Assembly (NCBI GenBank): GCA_046330935.1
Contig: JAXLRU010000004.1
Span: 558,001 to 622,000, forward strand
Source: JAXLRU01 sp046330935
GTDB lineage: Bacteria; Actinomycetota; Actinomycetes; Actinomycetales; Kineosporiaceae
Direction of reading: 5' to 3'
DNA: 64,000 nucleotides
In this document: positions 1 through 9,143 of the stretch, piece after piece
Position numbering within the stretch: the first letter of the stretch is position 1
Layout: each line of letters starts with the position of its first letter
The notes under the pieces: generated by a model
What the model was told of the DNA's origin: nothing
Seen by the model: the letters and a program-made list of their open reading frames with translations, nothing else
Databases searched by the model: none
Program-made: the position numbers and the translations under genes

Positions 1-1
1 C

Positions 2-1516
2 CCCGGCGAGGACGGCTGGGACGAGCTGGAGGCGCCGGGCAAGCCCCAGGCCCTCGTCGTCGTCCCCACCCGCGAGCTCGCCAACCAGGTCGCGAGCGAC
101 CTGACGAAGGCCGCCAAGCACCGCAGCGCCCGCGTCACCGTCCTCTACGGCGGCCGCGCCTACGAGCCGCAGATCGAGGCGCTGCGCAAGGGCGTCGAGG
201 TCGTCGTCAGCACCCCCGGGCGCCTCATCGACCTCGCCAACGCCGGCCACATCACCCTGCGCCACGTGCGCCACGTCGTCCTCGACGAGGCCGACGAGAT
301 GCTCGACCTGGGCTTCCTGCCCGACGTCGAGAAGATCCTCGCCCAGACGCCGGCGGGCCGGCAGACGATGCTGTTCTCGGCCACGATGCCGGGCGCGATC
401 GTCAGCCTCGCCCGCAAGTACATGACGCAGCCGACGCACATCCGCGCCGCCGAGCCCGACGACACCGGCGCCACGGTCGCCGCGATCTCGCAGTTCGTCT
501 ACCGCGCGCACAACCTCGACAAGGTCGAGGTGCTCGCCCGGATCCTGCAGTCGAAGGGCCGCGGGCTCACCATCATCTTCTCCCGCACGAAGCGGACGGC
601 GGCCAAGGTCGCCGACGAGCTGTCCGAGCGCGGCTTCGCCGCCGCGGCCATCCACGGCGACCTCGGCCAGGGCGCCCGCGAGCAGGCGCTGCGCGCGTTC
701 CGCAACGGCAAGGTCGACGTCCTGGTCGCCACCGACGTGGCCGCCCGCGGCATCGACGTCGAGGACGTCACCCACGTCATCAACTACGGCTGCCCCGAGG
801 ACGAGAAGACCTACCTGCACCGGATCGGCCGCACCGGCCGCGCCGGCAACACGGGCATCGCGGTCACGTTCGTCGACTGGGACGACCTGCACCGCTGGGC
901 GATGATCGACAAGGCGCTCTCGCTCGGCATCCCCGAGCCGCAGGAGACGTACTCGACGTCCCCGCACCTGTTCGCCGACCTCGAGATCCCCGAGGGCACC
1001 CGCGGCACCCTGCCCCGTGGGCAGCGCATCCGCGCGGGCCTCGACGCCGAGGAGGTCGAGGACCTCGGCGAGACCGGTGGTCGCGGCCGCAAGGCTCCCG
1101 CCCCCCGCGGACGCGGCCGTGCCGACGCCGACGAGCCCCGCACCCGCACCCGTCGTCGCAGCGGCGAGTCCGCGGCCGAGACCGGCGACGCAGGGACCGG
1201 TGACGCCGGCACCGGCGAGGCGGCCTCCGACGGCGACGAGGCGCGCGAGGAGCGCCCGCGCCGCACCCGCACCCGCCGGCGCACCCGCGGCGGCCAGCCC
1301 GTCGAGGGCGGCGAGCCGAGCGCGGCCGAGATCGGCGGGGCCGGCGACGCGGCGGAGTCCGGCGACGGCGACAGCCGCACCGCCGACGAGCCGGGGGCCG
1401 ACGGCGAGGGGGCCCCGCGCCGCCGTCGCCGCCGTGGCGGTCGTGGCCGGGGGGGACGCTCGGGCGCCGAGGCGGGCGCCGCGGCTCCCGCCGAGAGCGA
1501 GCCCGCCGCCGTCTGA
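2..1516 (+). CDS. DEAD-box ATP-dependent RNA helicase (5' end missing)
   Basis: ATP-dependent RNA unwinding in ribosome assembly or mRNA turnover, in the cytoplasm. The gene enters from the left edge, so the Q-motif and Walker A are outside the window. Visible in order: motif Ia PTRELA, Ib TPGR, II DEAD (in VLDEADEMLDLG), III SAT, then the second RecA lobe with the ARGIDV and HRIGRTGR motifs. After about position 1020 the protein becomes a roughly 160-residue Arg/Gly/Glu-rich disordered tail ending in runs of arginine, typical of actinobacterial RhlE/CsdA-like helicases and probably an RNA-binding extension. It is convergent with the ParA-like gene across a strong hairpin. The family is certain; the subfamily (RhlE or DeaD) cannot be fixed without the N-terminus. 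Confidence 0.95.
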   Translation, partial: PGEDGWDELEAPGKPQALVVVPTRELANQVASDLTKAAKHRSARVTVLYGGRAYEPQIEALRKGVEVVVSTPGRLIDLANAGHITLRHVRHVVLDEADEMLDLGFLPDVEKILAQTPAGRQTMLFSATMPGAIVSLARKYMTQPTHIRAAEPDDTGATVAAISQFVYRAHNLDKVEVLARILQSKGRGLTIIFSRTKRTAAKVADELSERGFAAAAIHGDLGQGAREQALRAFRNGKVDVLVATDVAARGIDVEDVTHVINYGCPEDEKTYLHRIGRTGRAGNTGIAVTFVDWDDLHRWAMIDKALSLGIPEPQETYSTSPHLFADLEIPEGTRGTLPRGQRIRAGLDAEEVEDLGETGGRGRKAPAPRGRGRADADEPRTRTRRRSGESAAETGDAGTGDAGTGEAASDGDEAREERPRRTRTRRRTRGGQPVEGGEPSAAEIGGAGDAAESGDGDSRTADEPGADGEGAPRRRRRRGGRGRGGRSGAEAGAAAPAESEPAAV

Positions 1517-1530
1517 TCCCGCAGCACACC

Positions 1531-1576
1531 CGCGAACGGGTGCCACCCGAGAACGCTCGGGTGGCACCCGTTCGCG
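1531..1576. terminator. Bidirectional hairpin terminator
   Basis: A perfect 21-bp inverted repeat (arms 1531-1551 and 1556-1576) with a 4-nt AACG loop. It sits between the stops of the convergent helicase and ParA-like genes. There is no long T tract, as usual for GC-rich actinobacteria. Confidence 0.85.
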
Positions 1577-1578
1577 CG

Positions 1579-2397
1579 TCAGGCGGCGGCGTCCTCCGCC
1601 CGCCACGACTGCAGCAGCCGCGCCCCCACCTGCCGGTAGGCGCCGGCCCCGGACGAGGCGGGCGAAGCCCACGGCAGGGGGACGCCGAGCGCGCTGGCCT
1701 CGGGGAAGCGCACGGACCGCGGGATCCAGGGCTCCAGGACCGGCTCGCCGTAGCGCCCCGCGAGGTCGGCCAGGACGGCCCGGGTGTGCGCGGTGCGCGT
1801 GTCGACCATCGTCGGCAGCAGGCCCCGCACCCTCAGGCGCGGGTTGAGCAGGTGCCGGACGTCGTCGACGGTGTCGAGCAGCTGCCCCACCCCGCGGTGG
1901 GCGAGGATCTCCGGCTGCACGGGCACGACCACCTCGTCGGCCGCGGCGAGCGCGTTGACGGTCAGCAGCCCCAGGGACGGCGAGCAGTCCACCACGACGA
2001 CGTCGTAGGAGGAGGCGAGCACCCCAGCCAGCGCCTCGCGCAGCCGGAACTCGCGACGCGGCAGCGGCTGCAGGGACTCCTCGGCGCCGGCGAGGTCGAG
2101 CGTGGCGGGCAGCAGGTCGAGGACCGGCTCGGACGCGGCCGAGCGCCCGCGGCGGCGCGGCACCGGGACGTGGCGCACGGCCTCGGGTGCGGCCAGCCCT
2201 CCGAGGACGACCTGGGTGACGTCGGCGTCGCGCTCCTCGGGTTCGGTGCCGAGGCTGAACGTGAGGCACGCCTGCGGGTCGAGGTCGACGAGCAGTACGC
2301 GCAACCCGGCGTCGGCCAGGACCGCCCCGAGGCCCGCGACGGTCGTCGTCTTCGCGACCCCGCCCTTCTGGTTGGCCACGGCGAGCGTGCGCCCCAC
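1579..2397 (-). CDS. ParA/MinD-family ATPase
   Basis: Deviant-Walker P-loop ATPase of the ParA superfamily, which positions chromosomes, plasmids or protein clusters. The product (272 aa) starts VGRTLAVANQKGGVAKTT, so the deviant Walker A (KGGVAKT) is at the very N-terminus. Walker A' is DLDPQA and Walker B is VVVDCSPSLG. The reading frame stays open for 99 nt further upstream, but the GTG at 2397 is chosen because a GGGGAGGGA Shine-Dalgarno precedes it by 5 nt and the family normally begins just before Walker A. No parB or parS-like site is next to it, so it is probably an orphan ParA rather than a segregation pair. Confidence 0.9.
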   Translation of the reverse strand: MGRTLAVANQKGGVAKTTTVAGLGAVLADAGLRVLLVDLDPQACLTFSLGTEPEERDADVTQVVLGGLAAPEAVRHVPVPRRRGRSAASEPVLDLLPATLDLAGAEESLQPLPRREFRLREALAGVLASSYDVVVVDCSPSLGLLTVNALAAADEVVVPVQPEILAHRGVGQLLDTVDDVRHLLNPRLRVRGLLPTMVDTRTAHTRAVLADLAGRYGEPVLEPWIPRSVRFPEASALGVPLPWASPASSGAGAYRQVGARLLQSWRAEDAAA

Positions 2398-2572
2398 GGT
2401 GTCCCTCCCCAGGCCCCTCGCGCGGCGGGCCACCGGACGTCGGGGCGCGCGCGTGGAGGGCAGCCTATGGCCGGCGGCGGGGGCGGCGTCCAGCACCCGC
2501 GTCCCCCTCGCGGTGAGCGTCCGTGCCCCTACGAGCTGCGATCAAGGACGGGGGCGCGCACCCTCGAGGGCG

Positions 2573-3436
2573 ATGGACGACGACGAGGACCTCGCCGACG
2601 GCGACCCGGGCCTGTTCGGGCCCGGCAGCGTCACGTGGCGCCTGCACGCCGACCCCCTGATGGGGCTCGCCGGGCTGCGCGCGCTGCTGCTGCAGGCCCT
2701 GCACCCAGGCGCGATGGCCGCGTTCGAGTCGGGCTCGCGCTACCGCGACGACTTGTGGGGGCGCCTGTCCCGCACCGCCGAGTACGTGGCGGTGACCACC
2801 TACGGCAGCTGCGCGGAGGCGATGACGGCGGCGGCCCGCGTGCGCGCCGTCCACGCCACCGTCGCCGGGGTCTCCCCCGAGGGCCGGCCCTACCGCGCCG
2901 ACGATCCCGAGCTCCTGCGCTGGGTGCACTGCTGCCTCGTCGACTCGTTCCTGTCGGTGCCCGTGCGCGGTGGGGTGTCGTGCACGCAGGAGGAGCAGGA
3001 CCGCTACGTGGCCGAGCAGGTGGCCTCGGCGGTGCTCGTGGGGCTCGACCCCGAGGACGTCCCGACGACGGTGGCCCAGGTGCGCGCGACCCTGCGCGAG
3101 TTCCGGCCGCGGCTGCGTGCGGGTGGGGCGGCGCGCTCGGCGGCGCTCTTCCTGATCGTGCCCCCGATGCCGAACACGCTGCTGCACGCCACCGCCGCGC
3201 GGCCCGCCTGGGCGTCCCTGGCTGGGCTCGCCTTCGCCGCGCTTCCGTCGTGGGCCCGAGGCATGTATGCCCTCCCCGAGCCCCCGCCGTCGGCGCTGCT
3301 CAAGGACGCCGCCGTCACGGTCGCGCTGCACACGCTGCGGACGACGCTGCGCGGGGTCTCGGCGGCCGTCCCCGCGCTGCGCGAACCGCCGCAGCTGCGC
3401 TCGGCGCGGCTGCGCCTGGTGCCGCCGCCCTCCTGA
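2573..3436 (+). CDS. DUF2236 / MpaB-like oxygenase family protein
   Basis: Member of the DUF2236 family (MpaB / latex-clearing-protein catalytic fold), predicted haem- or metal-dependent oxygenases. The 287-aa product has the family pattern LLLQALHPGAMAAF (His44), an RDDLWGRL helix and a later WVHCCLVDSF helix with a second histidine. Most of the chain is hydrophobic helix, with no signal peptide. The ATG at 2573 is taken because the family begins shortly before the FGPGSVTWRLHADP segment; the frame is open much further upstream but encodes nothing there. It stands alone between ParA and the signalling phosphatase. The substrate is unknown. Confidence 0.85.
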   Translation: MDDDEDLADGDPGLFGPGSVTWRLHADPLMGLAGLRALLLQALHPGAMAAFESGSRYRDDLWGRLSRTAEYVAVTTYGSCAEAMTAAARVRAVHATVAGVSPEGRPYRADDPELLRWVHCCLVDSFLSVPVRGGVSCTQEEQDRYVAEQVASAVLVGLDPEDVPTTVAQVRATLREFRPRLRAGGAARSAALFLIVPPMPNTLLHATAARPAWASLAGLAFAALPSWARGMYALPEPPPSALLKDAAVTVALHTLRTTLRGVSAAVPALREPPQLRSARLRLVPPPS

Positions 3437-3460
3437 CCGACCGGCCGGAGCCCGGCGCCG

Positions 3461-5968
3461 TCAGCTCTCCACGGCGGGCGGGCGCAGGAGTGCCCACACG
3501 GCCTTGCCGCGCGACGTCGGCTCCCAGCCCCAGTCGGCCAGCTGGTCGACGATGTGCAGCCCCCGCCCGCCGCCCTCGGGACGGGCGTCGACGATCTGCG
3601 GGACGCCGCGGCTGTCGTCGTCGACGGTGATCCGCACCCGCCCGTCGACGGTGGCGAGCTCGACGCCGATGTCGCCGTTGCCGTGCCGCACGGCGTTGGT
3701 GACGAGCTCGCTGACGACGAGCAGCGCCGCCGCGCGCGGGGCGTCGGGGACGGCGTGCAACCACTCGGTGGCGAAGGCCCGGGCCTGGCGCGGGGCGTGC
3801 CCGGAACGGTCGAGACGGCGACGCTGCAGGCCCGTGGCGCGACCCGCGTCACCGCTGCTCGGGGGCGGGACTCTCAGGACGAGCACGGCGATGTCGTCCT
3901 CGGGGTGGTTGCCGACGGTCTCGACGAGGAAGCGCCCGAGGGTCTCGGAGTCGGCCGCGTCGGCGTCGGACACCGCGGCGCGCAACAGGTCGAGGCCCTC
4001 GCGCATGGGTCGGGTGCGCCGCTCGACCAGGCCGTCGCTGTAGAGCACGAGGACGTCCCCCGGCCGCAGCCGCAGGGTCTGGGGACGGCGGTCCCCGCCC
4101 AGCAGGCCCAGCAGGGTGCCGCCGGTCGCGTAGAGCGCCTCGACGGTGCCGTCGCGGCGCAGCAGCGGGGGCAGGTGGCCGGCGTTGGCCCAGTCCAGGC
4201 GCCAGCCGACGCCGTCGCGGCGCAGGGTGACGAACACCGCGCTGGCCAGGCGGGGCAGCTGCATGCTGAACGCGAGGGCGTCGACCCGGTCGAGCACCTG
4301 CGCGGGGTCGTGGACCTCGTACCCGTAGGCGCGCGAGATGGAGCGCAACTGGCCCATCACGGCGGCCGCCTCGACGTCGTGCCCCACCACGTCACCGATG
4401 ACGATGCCGTGGCTGCCGTCGGGCCGCGTCATCACGTCGTACCAGTCGCCGCCGACCTGGGCGAGGTCGACGTTGGGCGCGTAGTGCGCCCACACGTCGA
4501 GGTCGGCCAGGGCCACGGGCGGCGGGAGCATGCTGCGCTGCAGGGTCTCGGCCAGGGCGTGCTCGCGCGCGAACAGGCGGGCGTTCTCCAGCGCCAGACC
4601 GCCTCGGGCCGCCGCCTCGTGCATCATCCGCAGGTCGTCGAGGTCGCCGCCGACCCCCACGAGAACCATGATCCCCACCACCGACTGCCGGCCCGGCAGG
4701 GGCAGGACCAGGGCGTGCTCGCCCGGCGGCAGCAGCCGCGCCACCCACGCCGTGAGGGTGCCGGGGCGCGCGCGGGCGGCGTCGACGTCGAAGCCCAGCC
4801 CTTCGCGCCCTTCCCCCCGCAGCACGGCGGCCAGCGGATCGGCGCGCTCGCGCTCGGGGTCGCCCAGCGGGGGCACCCGCCGATGGCGGCCCAGCGCGTC
4901 CTCGGGCACGCATCCCGCCACGGCCGCGACGTCGAGCTCGACGCCGACGTCGCAGACCAGCACGCCGCGGGCGAACTCGGGGACGAACAGGTCGGCGAAG
5001 CGCCGCAGGGCCACCCGCCCGTCGAGGGCGGTGACGGCGGCGCTGACGGTGGCGAGGAAGTCCACGCGGGCGCGGGCCCGCTCGCGCTCCCGCTCGACCT
5101 CGATCCGCTCGGTGACGTCCACCTGCACGCCCACGAAGTTGATCAGGTTGCCCTCGGCGTCGAGCACCGGGCTGATGGACACCTGGTTCCAGAAGGCGGT
5201 GCCGTCCTTGCGGTAGTTGAGCAGGGTCACGGTGATGCCCTCGCCCGCCTGCAGGGCACGGCGCATGGCGGCGATCGGCGCGGGGTCGGTGCCGGGGCCC
5301 TGGAGGAAGCGGCAGTTGAACCCGATGACGTCCTCGGGGGTGTAGCCGGTGGTGCGCGTGAAGGCCGGGTTGACCCAGACGAGGGGGTTGTCGTCGAGCC
5401 GCGGATCGCTGATCGTGAACGACAGGTCGGTGGCGATGACGGCGCGCGGGTCCAGCGGCACTCCTGCCGAGGTGACCCCCGCGTGCGCCGAGGCCGCCGT
5501 CGTGGCGTCCCCGCTCGTGCCCGCCAGTTCGAGGAACACCACGAGCGCGTGGCCCGTCAGCGCGGCGGCGCGGGGGTCGCCCACCGGGTCGAGCGGGAAG
5601 CCCGTCACCCACAGCGGGCCTCCGGCCCGGGCGCGCCCCCCGACTTCGGCCGTGAGCAGGATCGAGGCGTCGTCGGCGCCGAGCGGTCCGGAGACGCTGC
5701 GGCGGCGCACCATCTCCCCCGCGATCGGCTCGCCACGCGCCACCCGGGACAGCGGGCCGGCGGTGTCGGCCAGGTCGCGCCCCTGCGGGTCGGTCAGCCC
5801 GGCGAGGCTCGACCAGCGGTCGACGGGCAGCGGCAGGTCCTGCTGCCCGGCCATGGCCAGCGCTTGGCGGTTCGCGTACACGACCTCGCTCGTCCCGAGG
5901 TCCACGAGCAGCACCGCGGCACCCGCCTCGTGCATCACCCGGAGCAACGGGTCGACGGTCGACGTCAC
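3461..5968 (-). CDS. LOV-GAF-SpoIIE phosphatase-HATPase blue-light regulator
   Basis: Multidomain partner-switching regulator (835 aa). Domains: a degenerate PAS (1-60), a LOV photosensor (about 180-290), GAF-like (305-460), PP2C-type SpoIIE phosphatase (470-700) and an RsbW/SpoIIAB-type HATPase (705-835). The LOV domain keeps the signature GFNCRFLQG with photoactive Cys219, plus LNYRKDGTAFWN and FVGVQ. The phosphatase keeps GGDWYD, GDVVGHD, the SDGLVE loop and DDIAVL. The kinase keeps ELVTNAVRH (N-box) and GRGLHIV. In known systems such proteins dephosphorylate, and the kinase domain phosphorylates, a STAS anti-anti-sigma factor. One is encoded divergently 244 bp away. Start GTG 5968 follows a GGGAGGGAGG Shine-Dalgarno; a longer in-frame extension lacks one. 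Confidence 0.93.
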   Translation of the reverse strand: MTSTVDPLLRVMHEAGAAVLLVDLGTSEVVYANRQALAMAGQQDLPLPVDRWSSLAGLTDPQGRDLADTAGPLSRVARGEPIAGEMVRRRSVSGPLGADDASILLTAEVGGRARAGGPLWVTGFPLDPVGDPRAAALTGHALVVFLELAGTSGDATTAASAHAGVTSAGVPLDPRAVIATDLSFTISDPRLDDNPLVWVNPAFTRTTGYTPEDVIGFNCRFLQGPGTDPAPIAAMRRALQAGEGITVTLLNYRKDGTAFWNQVSISPVLDAEGNLINFVGVQVDVTERIEVERERERARARVDFLATVSAAVTALDGRVALRRFADLFVPEFARGVLVCDVGVELDVAAVAGCVPEDALGRHRRVPPLGDPERERADPLAAVLRGEGREGLGFDVDAARARPGTLTAWVARLLPPGEHALVLPLPGRQSVVGIMVLVGVGGDLDDLRMMHEAAARGGLALENARLFAREHALAETLQRSMLPPPVALADLDVWAHYAPNVDLAQVGGDWYDVMTRPDGSHGIVIGDVVGHDVEAAAVMGQLRSISRAYGYEVHDPAQVLDRVDALAFSMQLPRLASAVFVTLRRDGVGWRLDWANAGHLPPLLRRDGTVEALYATGGTLLGLLGGDRRPQTLRLRPGDVLVLYSDGLVERRTRPMREGLDLLRAAVSDADAADSETLGRFLVETVGNHPEDDIAVLVLRVPPPSSGDAGRATGLQRRRLDRSGHAPRQARAFATEWLHAVPDAPRAAALLVVSELVTNAVRHGNGDIGVELATVDGRVRITVDDDSRGVPQIVDARPEGGGRGLHIVDQLADWGWEPTSRGKAVWALLRPPAVES

Positions 5969-6212
5969 GCCGGCCTCCCTCCCTCGCCGCCTGTCACGCC
6001 AGCATCGTGACAGGTTCCGATGACCTTGCATCCGCGAGGTCGCAGGTCGGCGCGGTGCTCGTGCGCCGAGGGGTCGCGACCCGCGGGCCCCGCCCGGGAC
6101 TTGCGTACCCCGGCGGTACCCGGACAACGCACGAGGACGTCCCGACACGCCCGAACCGAGCAACGTCGCTTATCGTGGCGGCACAGGCGACGGACGGACG
6201 AGGAGGTGCCCG

Positions 6213-6566
6213 GTGACTGAGGACTCCGGTGGCCCGGGGACGGCGACCCCTTCGGCGGGGATCCCCGAGCTGGGGTCCGTGCACGTGCTCATCGATCCCG
6301 ACCGCGTGCACGTGGTGCTCACCGGCGAGGTCGACGCGGGCACGGCCACCGAGCTGGCGACGGCCTCGGCCGAGGCCCTCGAGGCCGGCCTGCCGATCGA
6401 GATCGACTGCCGTTACGTGACGTTCATGGACTCGACGGGCATCGGCTTCCTCGCCCGGCTCGCCGCGCGCTCCCCCCGGCGGGTGCGGCTGCTGCACCCC
6501 CCGGCGATGGTGCGGTTCCTGCTCGAGACCGTGCGCATCCACGAGCTGGTCGACGTCGTCGAGTGA
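6213..6566 (+). CDS. STAS-domain anti-sigma factor antagonist
   Basis: A 117-aa single STAS domain protein of the RsbV/SpoIIAA family. It binds an anti-sigma kinase when unphosphorylated and so frees the sigma factor. The phosphorylation loop is intact: FMDSTGIGFL, with Ser74 as the expected phosphosite. The GTG start at 6213 has an AGGAGGT Shine-Dalgarno at 6201. It is transcribed away from the LOV-SpoIIE-HATPase gene, its likely kinase/phosphatase. No sigma factor gene is in the window, so the output regulon cannot be named. A TATCGT hexamer at 6171-6176 could be a -10 but has no good -35. Confidence 0.93.
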   Translation: MTEDSGGPGTATPSAGIPELGSVHVLIDPDRVHVVLTGEVDAGTATELATASAEALEAGLPIEIDCRYVTFMDSTGIGFLARLAARSPRRVRLLHPPAMVRFLLETVRIHELVDVVE

Positions 6567-6575
6567 CTCGCGGGC

Positions 6576-7205
6576 TCAACCGGCGGCGGTGACGAACTGC
6601 CGGACGGCGTCGGCGACGAGCTGCACCGCGATCGCCGACAGCAGCAGGCCCGCGATGCGCGTGAGCAGCGTGACGCCGCTGTCGCGCAGGACGCGGTGCA
6701 GCACGGTCGAGAACCGCATCGTCAGCCACAGCACGAGGTGCACGGCGAGGATGCCGGCCGCGATCACCAGGTGGTCGCCCCAACCGTCGGCGCGGGAGAC
6801 GAACACCATCGTCGCGACGATCGCGCCGGGGCCCGCCAGCAGCGGCGTGCCGAGCGGCACGAGCGCCACGTTGACGCCGTCCTTGCCCTCCGGCGGCCCG
6901 TTGTCCTTGCCGGTCAGCAGCTCCAGGGCGATCAGCAGCAGGAGCAGGCCGCCCGCGCACTGCAGCGCCGGCAGCGTGACGTGCAGGTAGTCGAGGATCT
7001 GCCGCCCGAACAGGGCGAACGCCACGATCACGAACAGGGCCACGGACACGGCCATCCGCGCCGCGCGCACCCGCTGCTTGTGGGTCAGGGGGGCGGTGAG
7101 GGCCATGAAGACGGGGAGCGTCCCGGGCGGGTCCATGATCACGAAGAGGGTGACGAACACCTCGGCGAACAGCCGCGCCTCTCCGTTGGACGCTGCAGCC
7201 AGCAC
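6576..7205 (-). CDS. MarC family integral membrane protein
   Basis: MarC/UPF0056 inner-membrane protein of about 209 aa with six predicted hydrophobic segments. Family features visible are the FVIMDPPGTLPVFMAL first helix and PLGTPLLAGPGAIVATM in the middle. The role of the family is unsettled; the old multiple-antibiotic-resistance assignment was not upheld. The GTG at 7205 follows a GAGAGGGG stretch and starts just ahead of the first helix. Another in-frame GTG at 7250 would add 15 residues. Convergent with the STAS gene, 9 bp apart. Confidence 0.85.
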   Translation of the reverse strand: MLAAASNGEARLFAEVFVTLFVIMDPPGTLPVFMALTAPLTHKQRVRAARMAVSVALFVIVAFALFGRQILDYLHVTLPALQCAGGLLLLLIALELLTGKDNGPPEGKDGVNVALVPLGTPLLAGPGAIVATMVFVSRADGWGDHLVIAAGILAVHLVLWLTMRFSTVLHRVLRDSGVTLLTRIAGLLLSAIAVQLVADAVRQFVTAAG

Positions 7206-7273
7206 GCCTGCCCCTCTCGCTCCGGCCACCACCCTGCTCGACGGGGCCACGGCCCACGGCCGCCCTGATCAGC

Positions 7274-7951
7274 CTAGGCGCGCCCGAGGTCACCGCCGAG
7301 CAGCGCGGCCGCGAGGCCCGCGAGCCACACGAGGAACGCGCCGATGGGCAGCCGCTCCGCCGCGCCCATCCACGAGGTGTGGACGGCGATCCCCGCCACT
7401 GCACCCGTCGTCAGGATCGCGACGGCGCACCCGAGCGAGAACCGCGACCAGGCACGCCCGCCCGGAAGCCTTCCCAGCCCTCGCGCCGTGAGCAGGGCGA
7501 CCACGACGGTGATCAGGGCGCTCAGCGAGGCCAGCCCGATGTGGGCGGCTCCGGCGCCGGTGATCGGCGTCCCGGGGTCGTCCTGCGGGAAGGCGGTCAC
7601 CTGCGCGATGCCCGACGCGCTGCCGACCACGGTGAGCCCGGCGGCCACCCGCAGGGTCACGCCGGCGCCGGGCAGGCGCGCCAGGTCGAGGGCGAACAGC
7701 GCGACGGCGAGGTTGTAGGCGACGTATCCCAGCGCCAGCAGGTCACGGTGCGGGCTGCCGGGCGAGGTGAGGGTGCTGACCGCGTCGTGGAGGTGGGAGT
7801 AGCCGGGCGTGAGCGCCGCACCGATCACGGTGGTCAGGACGTAGCACGTCACGGCGGCGATGGCCGCGCTCGCGGCGACGGCGGGGCGCGGCGGGCGCGC
7901 GGGGCGGTCGAGCACGCCGCCACCCAACCGCGACGGGACGCGCGGCGCCAC
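7274..7951 (-). CDS. DUF998-like six-TM membrane protein
   Basis: A 225-aa polytopic membrane protein. After a short basic N-terminus there are about six hydrophobic segments, and the first loop reads GYSHLHDAVSTLTSPGSP, resembling the DUF998 signature. No catalytic residues are evident and the function is unknown. The GTG start at 7951 has CGGAGG immediately upstream. It lies in a run of minus-strand genes but with its own spacing on both sides. Confidence 0.7.
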   Translation of the reverse strand: MAPRVPSRLGGGVLDRPARPPRPAVAASAAIAAVTCYVLTTVIGAALTPGYSHLHDAVSTLTSPGSPHRDLLALGYVAYNLAVALFALDLARLPGAGVTLRVAAGLTVVGSASGIAQVTAFPQDDPGTPITGAGAAHIGLASLSALITVVVALLTARGLGRLPGGRAWSRFSLGCAVAILTTGAVAGIAVHTSWMGAAERLPIGAFLVWLAGLAAALLGGDLGRA

Positions 7952-7983
7952 GGACCTCCGTCACCGAGCCGGTCAGCGGCGGC

Positions 7984-8655
7984 TCACTGCAGCCGCGGCG
8001 ACAGGGCTCCGCACGGGATGTCGAGGGTGTAGCCGGGATCGCGCAGGTCGACCAGCGAGAAGTCCTCCATCATCACCGCCGCCGCACGCGAGGGCCAGAT
8101 CAGCGCCCACAGCCACACCCCGTCGGCCTCGCCCACGTAGGCGGCGCAGCCGTCGGCGCCCGCGCACCACAGGGGCACGTCGTGGCCCGCGGCGTGCAGC
8201 TTCATGTGCGGCCCGCCACCGCCGACGGCGGCGCCGGCGTCGACGCCGTCCAGGCCCGCGAGGTGGGCAGCGAGGCCGATCCCCGGCTGCTCGGCCACGA
8301 GCAGCAGCTCGGCGACGCGGCTCGCGGGTGCCTCCTCGGGGTCGTCGTGCAGGCTCGGCGGCAGCGGGTTGGGCCCCGAGCACGCGACGACGGCGGCTCG
8401 CGGGCCGGTGTGCTCGTCCCCCGCGAGCATGAGCCCGGTGGCGAGCCACCCCTGCGGCAGCGGCCATGGCAACCACACGGGCACCTGGCTGCGGGCGGCC
8501 CCGGCGCGCAGGGCCTCGGGGCTCGCGGCGACCGCGGCGTGCAGCGGCGCGACCTCGCCGTGCTCGGCGCACGACCAGACGTCGGACCACAGGCCCGGGG
8601 GCCGCGCCTGGGCCCCGCACCGGGGGCAACGCATCGCTGCGGAGGAGGCCACCAT
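7984..8655 (-). CDS. DUF6758-like zinc-ribbon protein
   Basis: A 223-aa soluble protein starting with a small zinc-ribbon motif, MRCPRCGAQARPPGLWSDVW, followed by SCAEHGEVAPLH. It continues with a VPVWLPWPLPQGW segment. This layout matches DUF6758 proteins that recur in actinomycetes, usually near a phosphatase or regulatory gene; none has an established function. The start is uncertain: ATG 8655 and ATG 8634 (directly at MRCPRCG) are both possible and neither has a strong Shine-Dalgarno. Divergent from the Nudix gene with only about 70 bp between them, so promoters must overlap. Confidence 0.72.
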   Translation of the reverse strand: MVASSAAMRCPRCGAQARPPGLWSDVWSCAEHGEVAPLHAAVAASPEALRAGAARSQVPVWLPWPLPQGWLATGLMLAGDEHTGPRAAVVACSGPNPLPPSLHDDPEEAPASRVAELLLVAEQPGIGLAAHLAGLDGVDAGAAVGGGGPHMKLHAAGHDVPLWCAGADGCAAYVGEADGVWLWALIWPSRAAAVMMEDFSLVDLRDPGYTLDIPCGALSPRLQ

Positions 8656-8723
8656 CCGTCCACGGTGCGCCCGCTCACGGGACGCAGTCAAGAGCTGACG
8701 GGCCGCTGCGGGAGACTGTGACG

Positions 8724-9143
8724 ATGTCCGACTCCCCCGCTCCTCGCCTCGTCCGCGGGGCGGCCGCCTGGGTGCGCGACGGCGAGGGGCGCATCCTCGT
8801 CGTGCTCCGCGGGCGGGCGCCGGCGGCGGGCACGTGGTCGCTGCCGGGGGGCAAGTGCGAACCCGGCGAGGACGTTGCGGCCACTGCCGTGCGCGAGTGC
8901 CGCGAGGAGACCGGGCTGGACGTGGCGCCGGGGCGGGTCGTGGGGCGGGTGCGCATCCCGCACCCCGAGGCGGGCGTGGTCTACGAGGTGGACGACCTGG
9001 AGTGCCGCCTGGTGGGCGGCACGCTGCACGCGGCCGACGACGCCGGAGCGGCGCGGTGGGTGACCGAGGAGGAGCTCCTGGCCCTGCCCACCTCCCCCGG
9101 CCTCGTCGAGGCCCTGCGGCGGTGGGGACTGATCGGCGGCTAG
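8724..9143 (+). CDS. Nudix hydrolase
   Basis: A 139-aa Nudix-fold pyrophosphohydrolase. The Nudix box is complete: it starts at GKCEPGED and ends RECREETGL, supplying the metal-binding REXXEE glutamates. It hydrolyses a nucleoside diphosphate linked to another group; the substrate (oxidised dGTP, ADP-ribose, a sugar nucleotide) is not readable from sequence. ATG 8724 begins MSDSPAPRLVRGAAAWV, the normal family start. Its stop codon overlaps the stop codon of the convergent HAD gene. Confidence 0.93.
   Translation: MSDSPAPRLVRGAAAWVRDGEGRILVVLRGRAPAAGTWSLPGGKCEPGEDVAATAVRECREETGLDVAPGRVVGRVRIPHPEAGVVYEVDDLECRLVGGTLHAADDAGAARWVTEEELLALPTSPGLVEALRRWGLIGG

Noticed and set aside
1579..2397. Part of a parABS partition system
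   Set aside because: No parB gene next to it and no clustered 16-bp parS palindrome seen.
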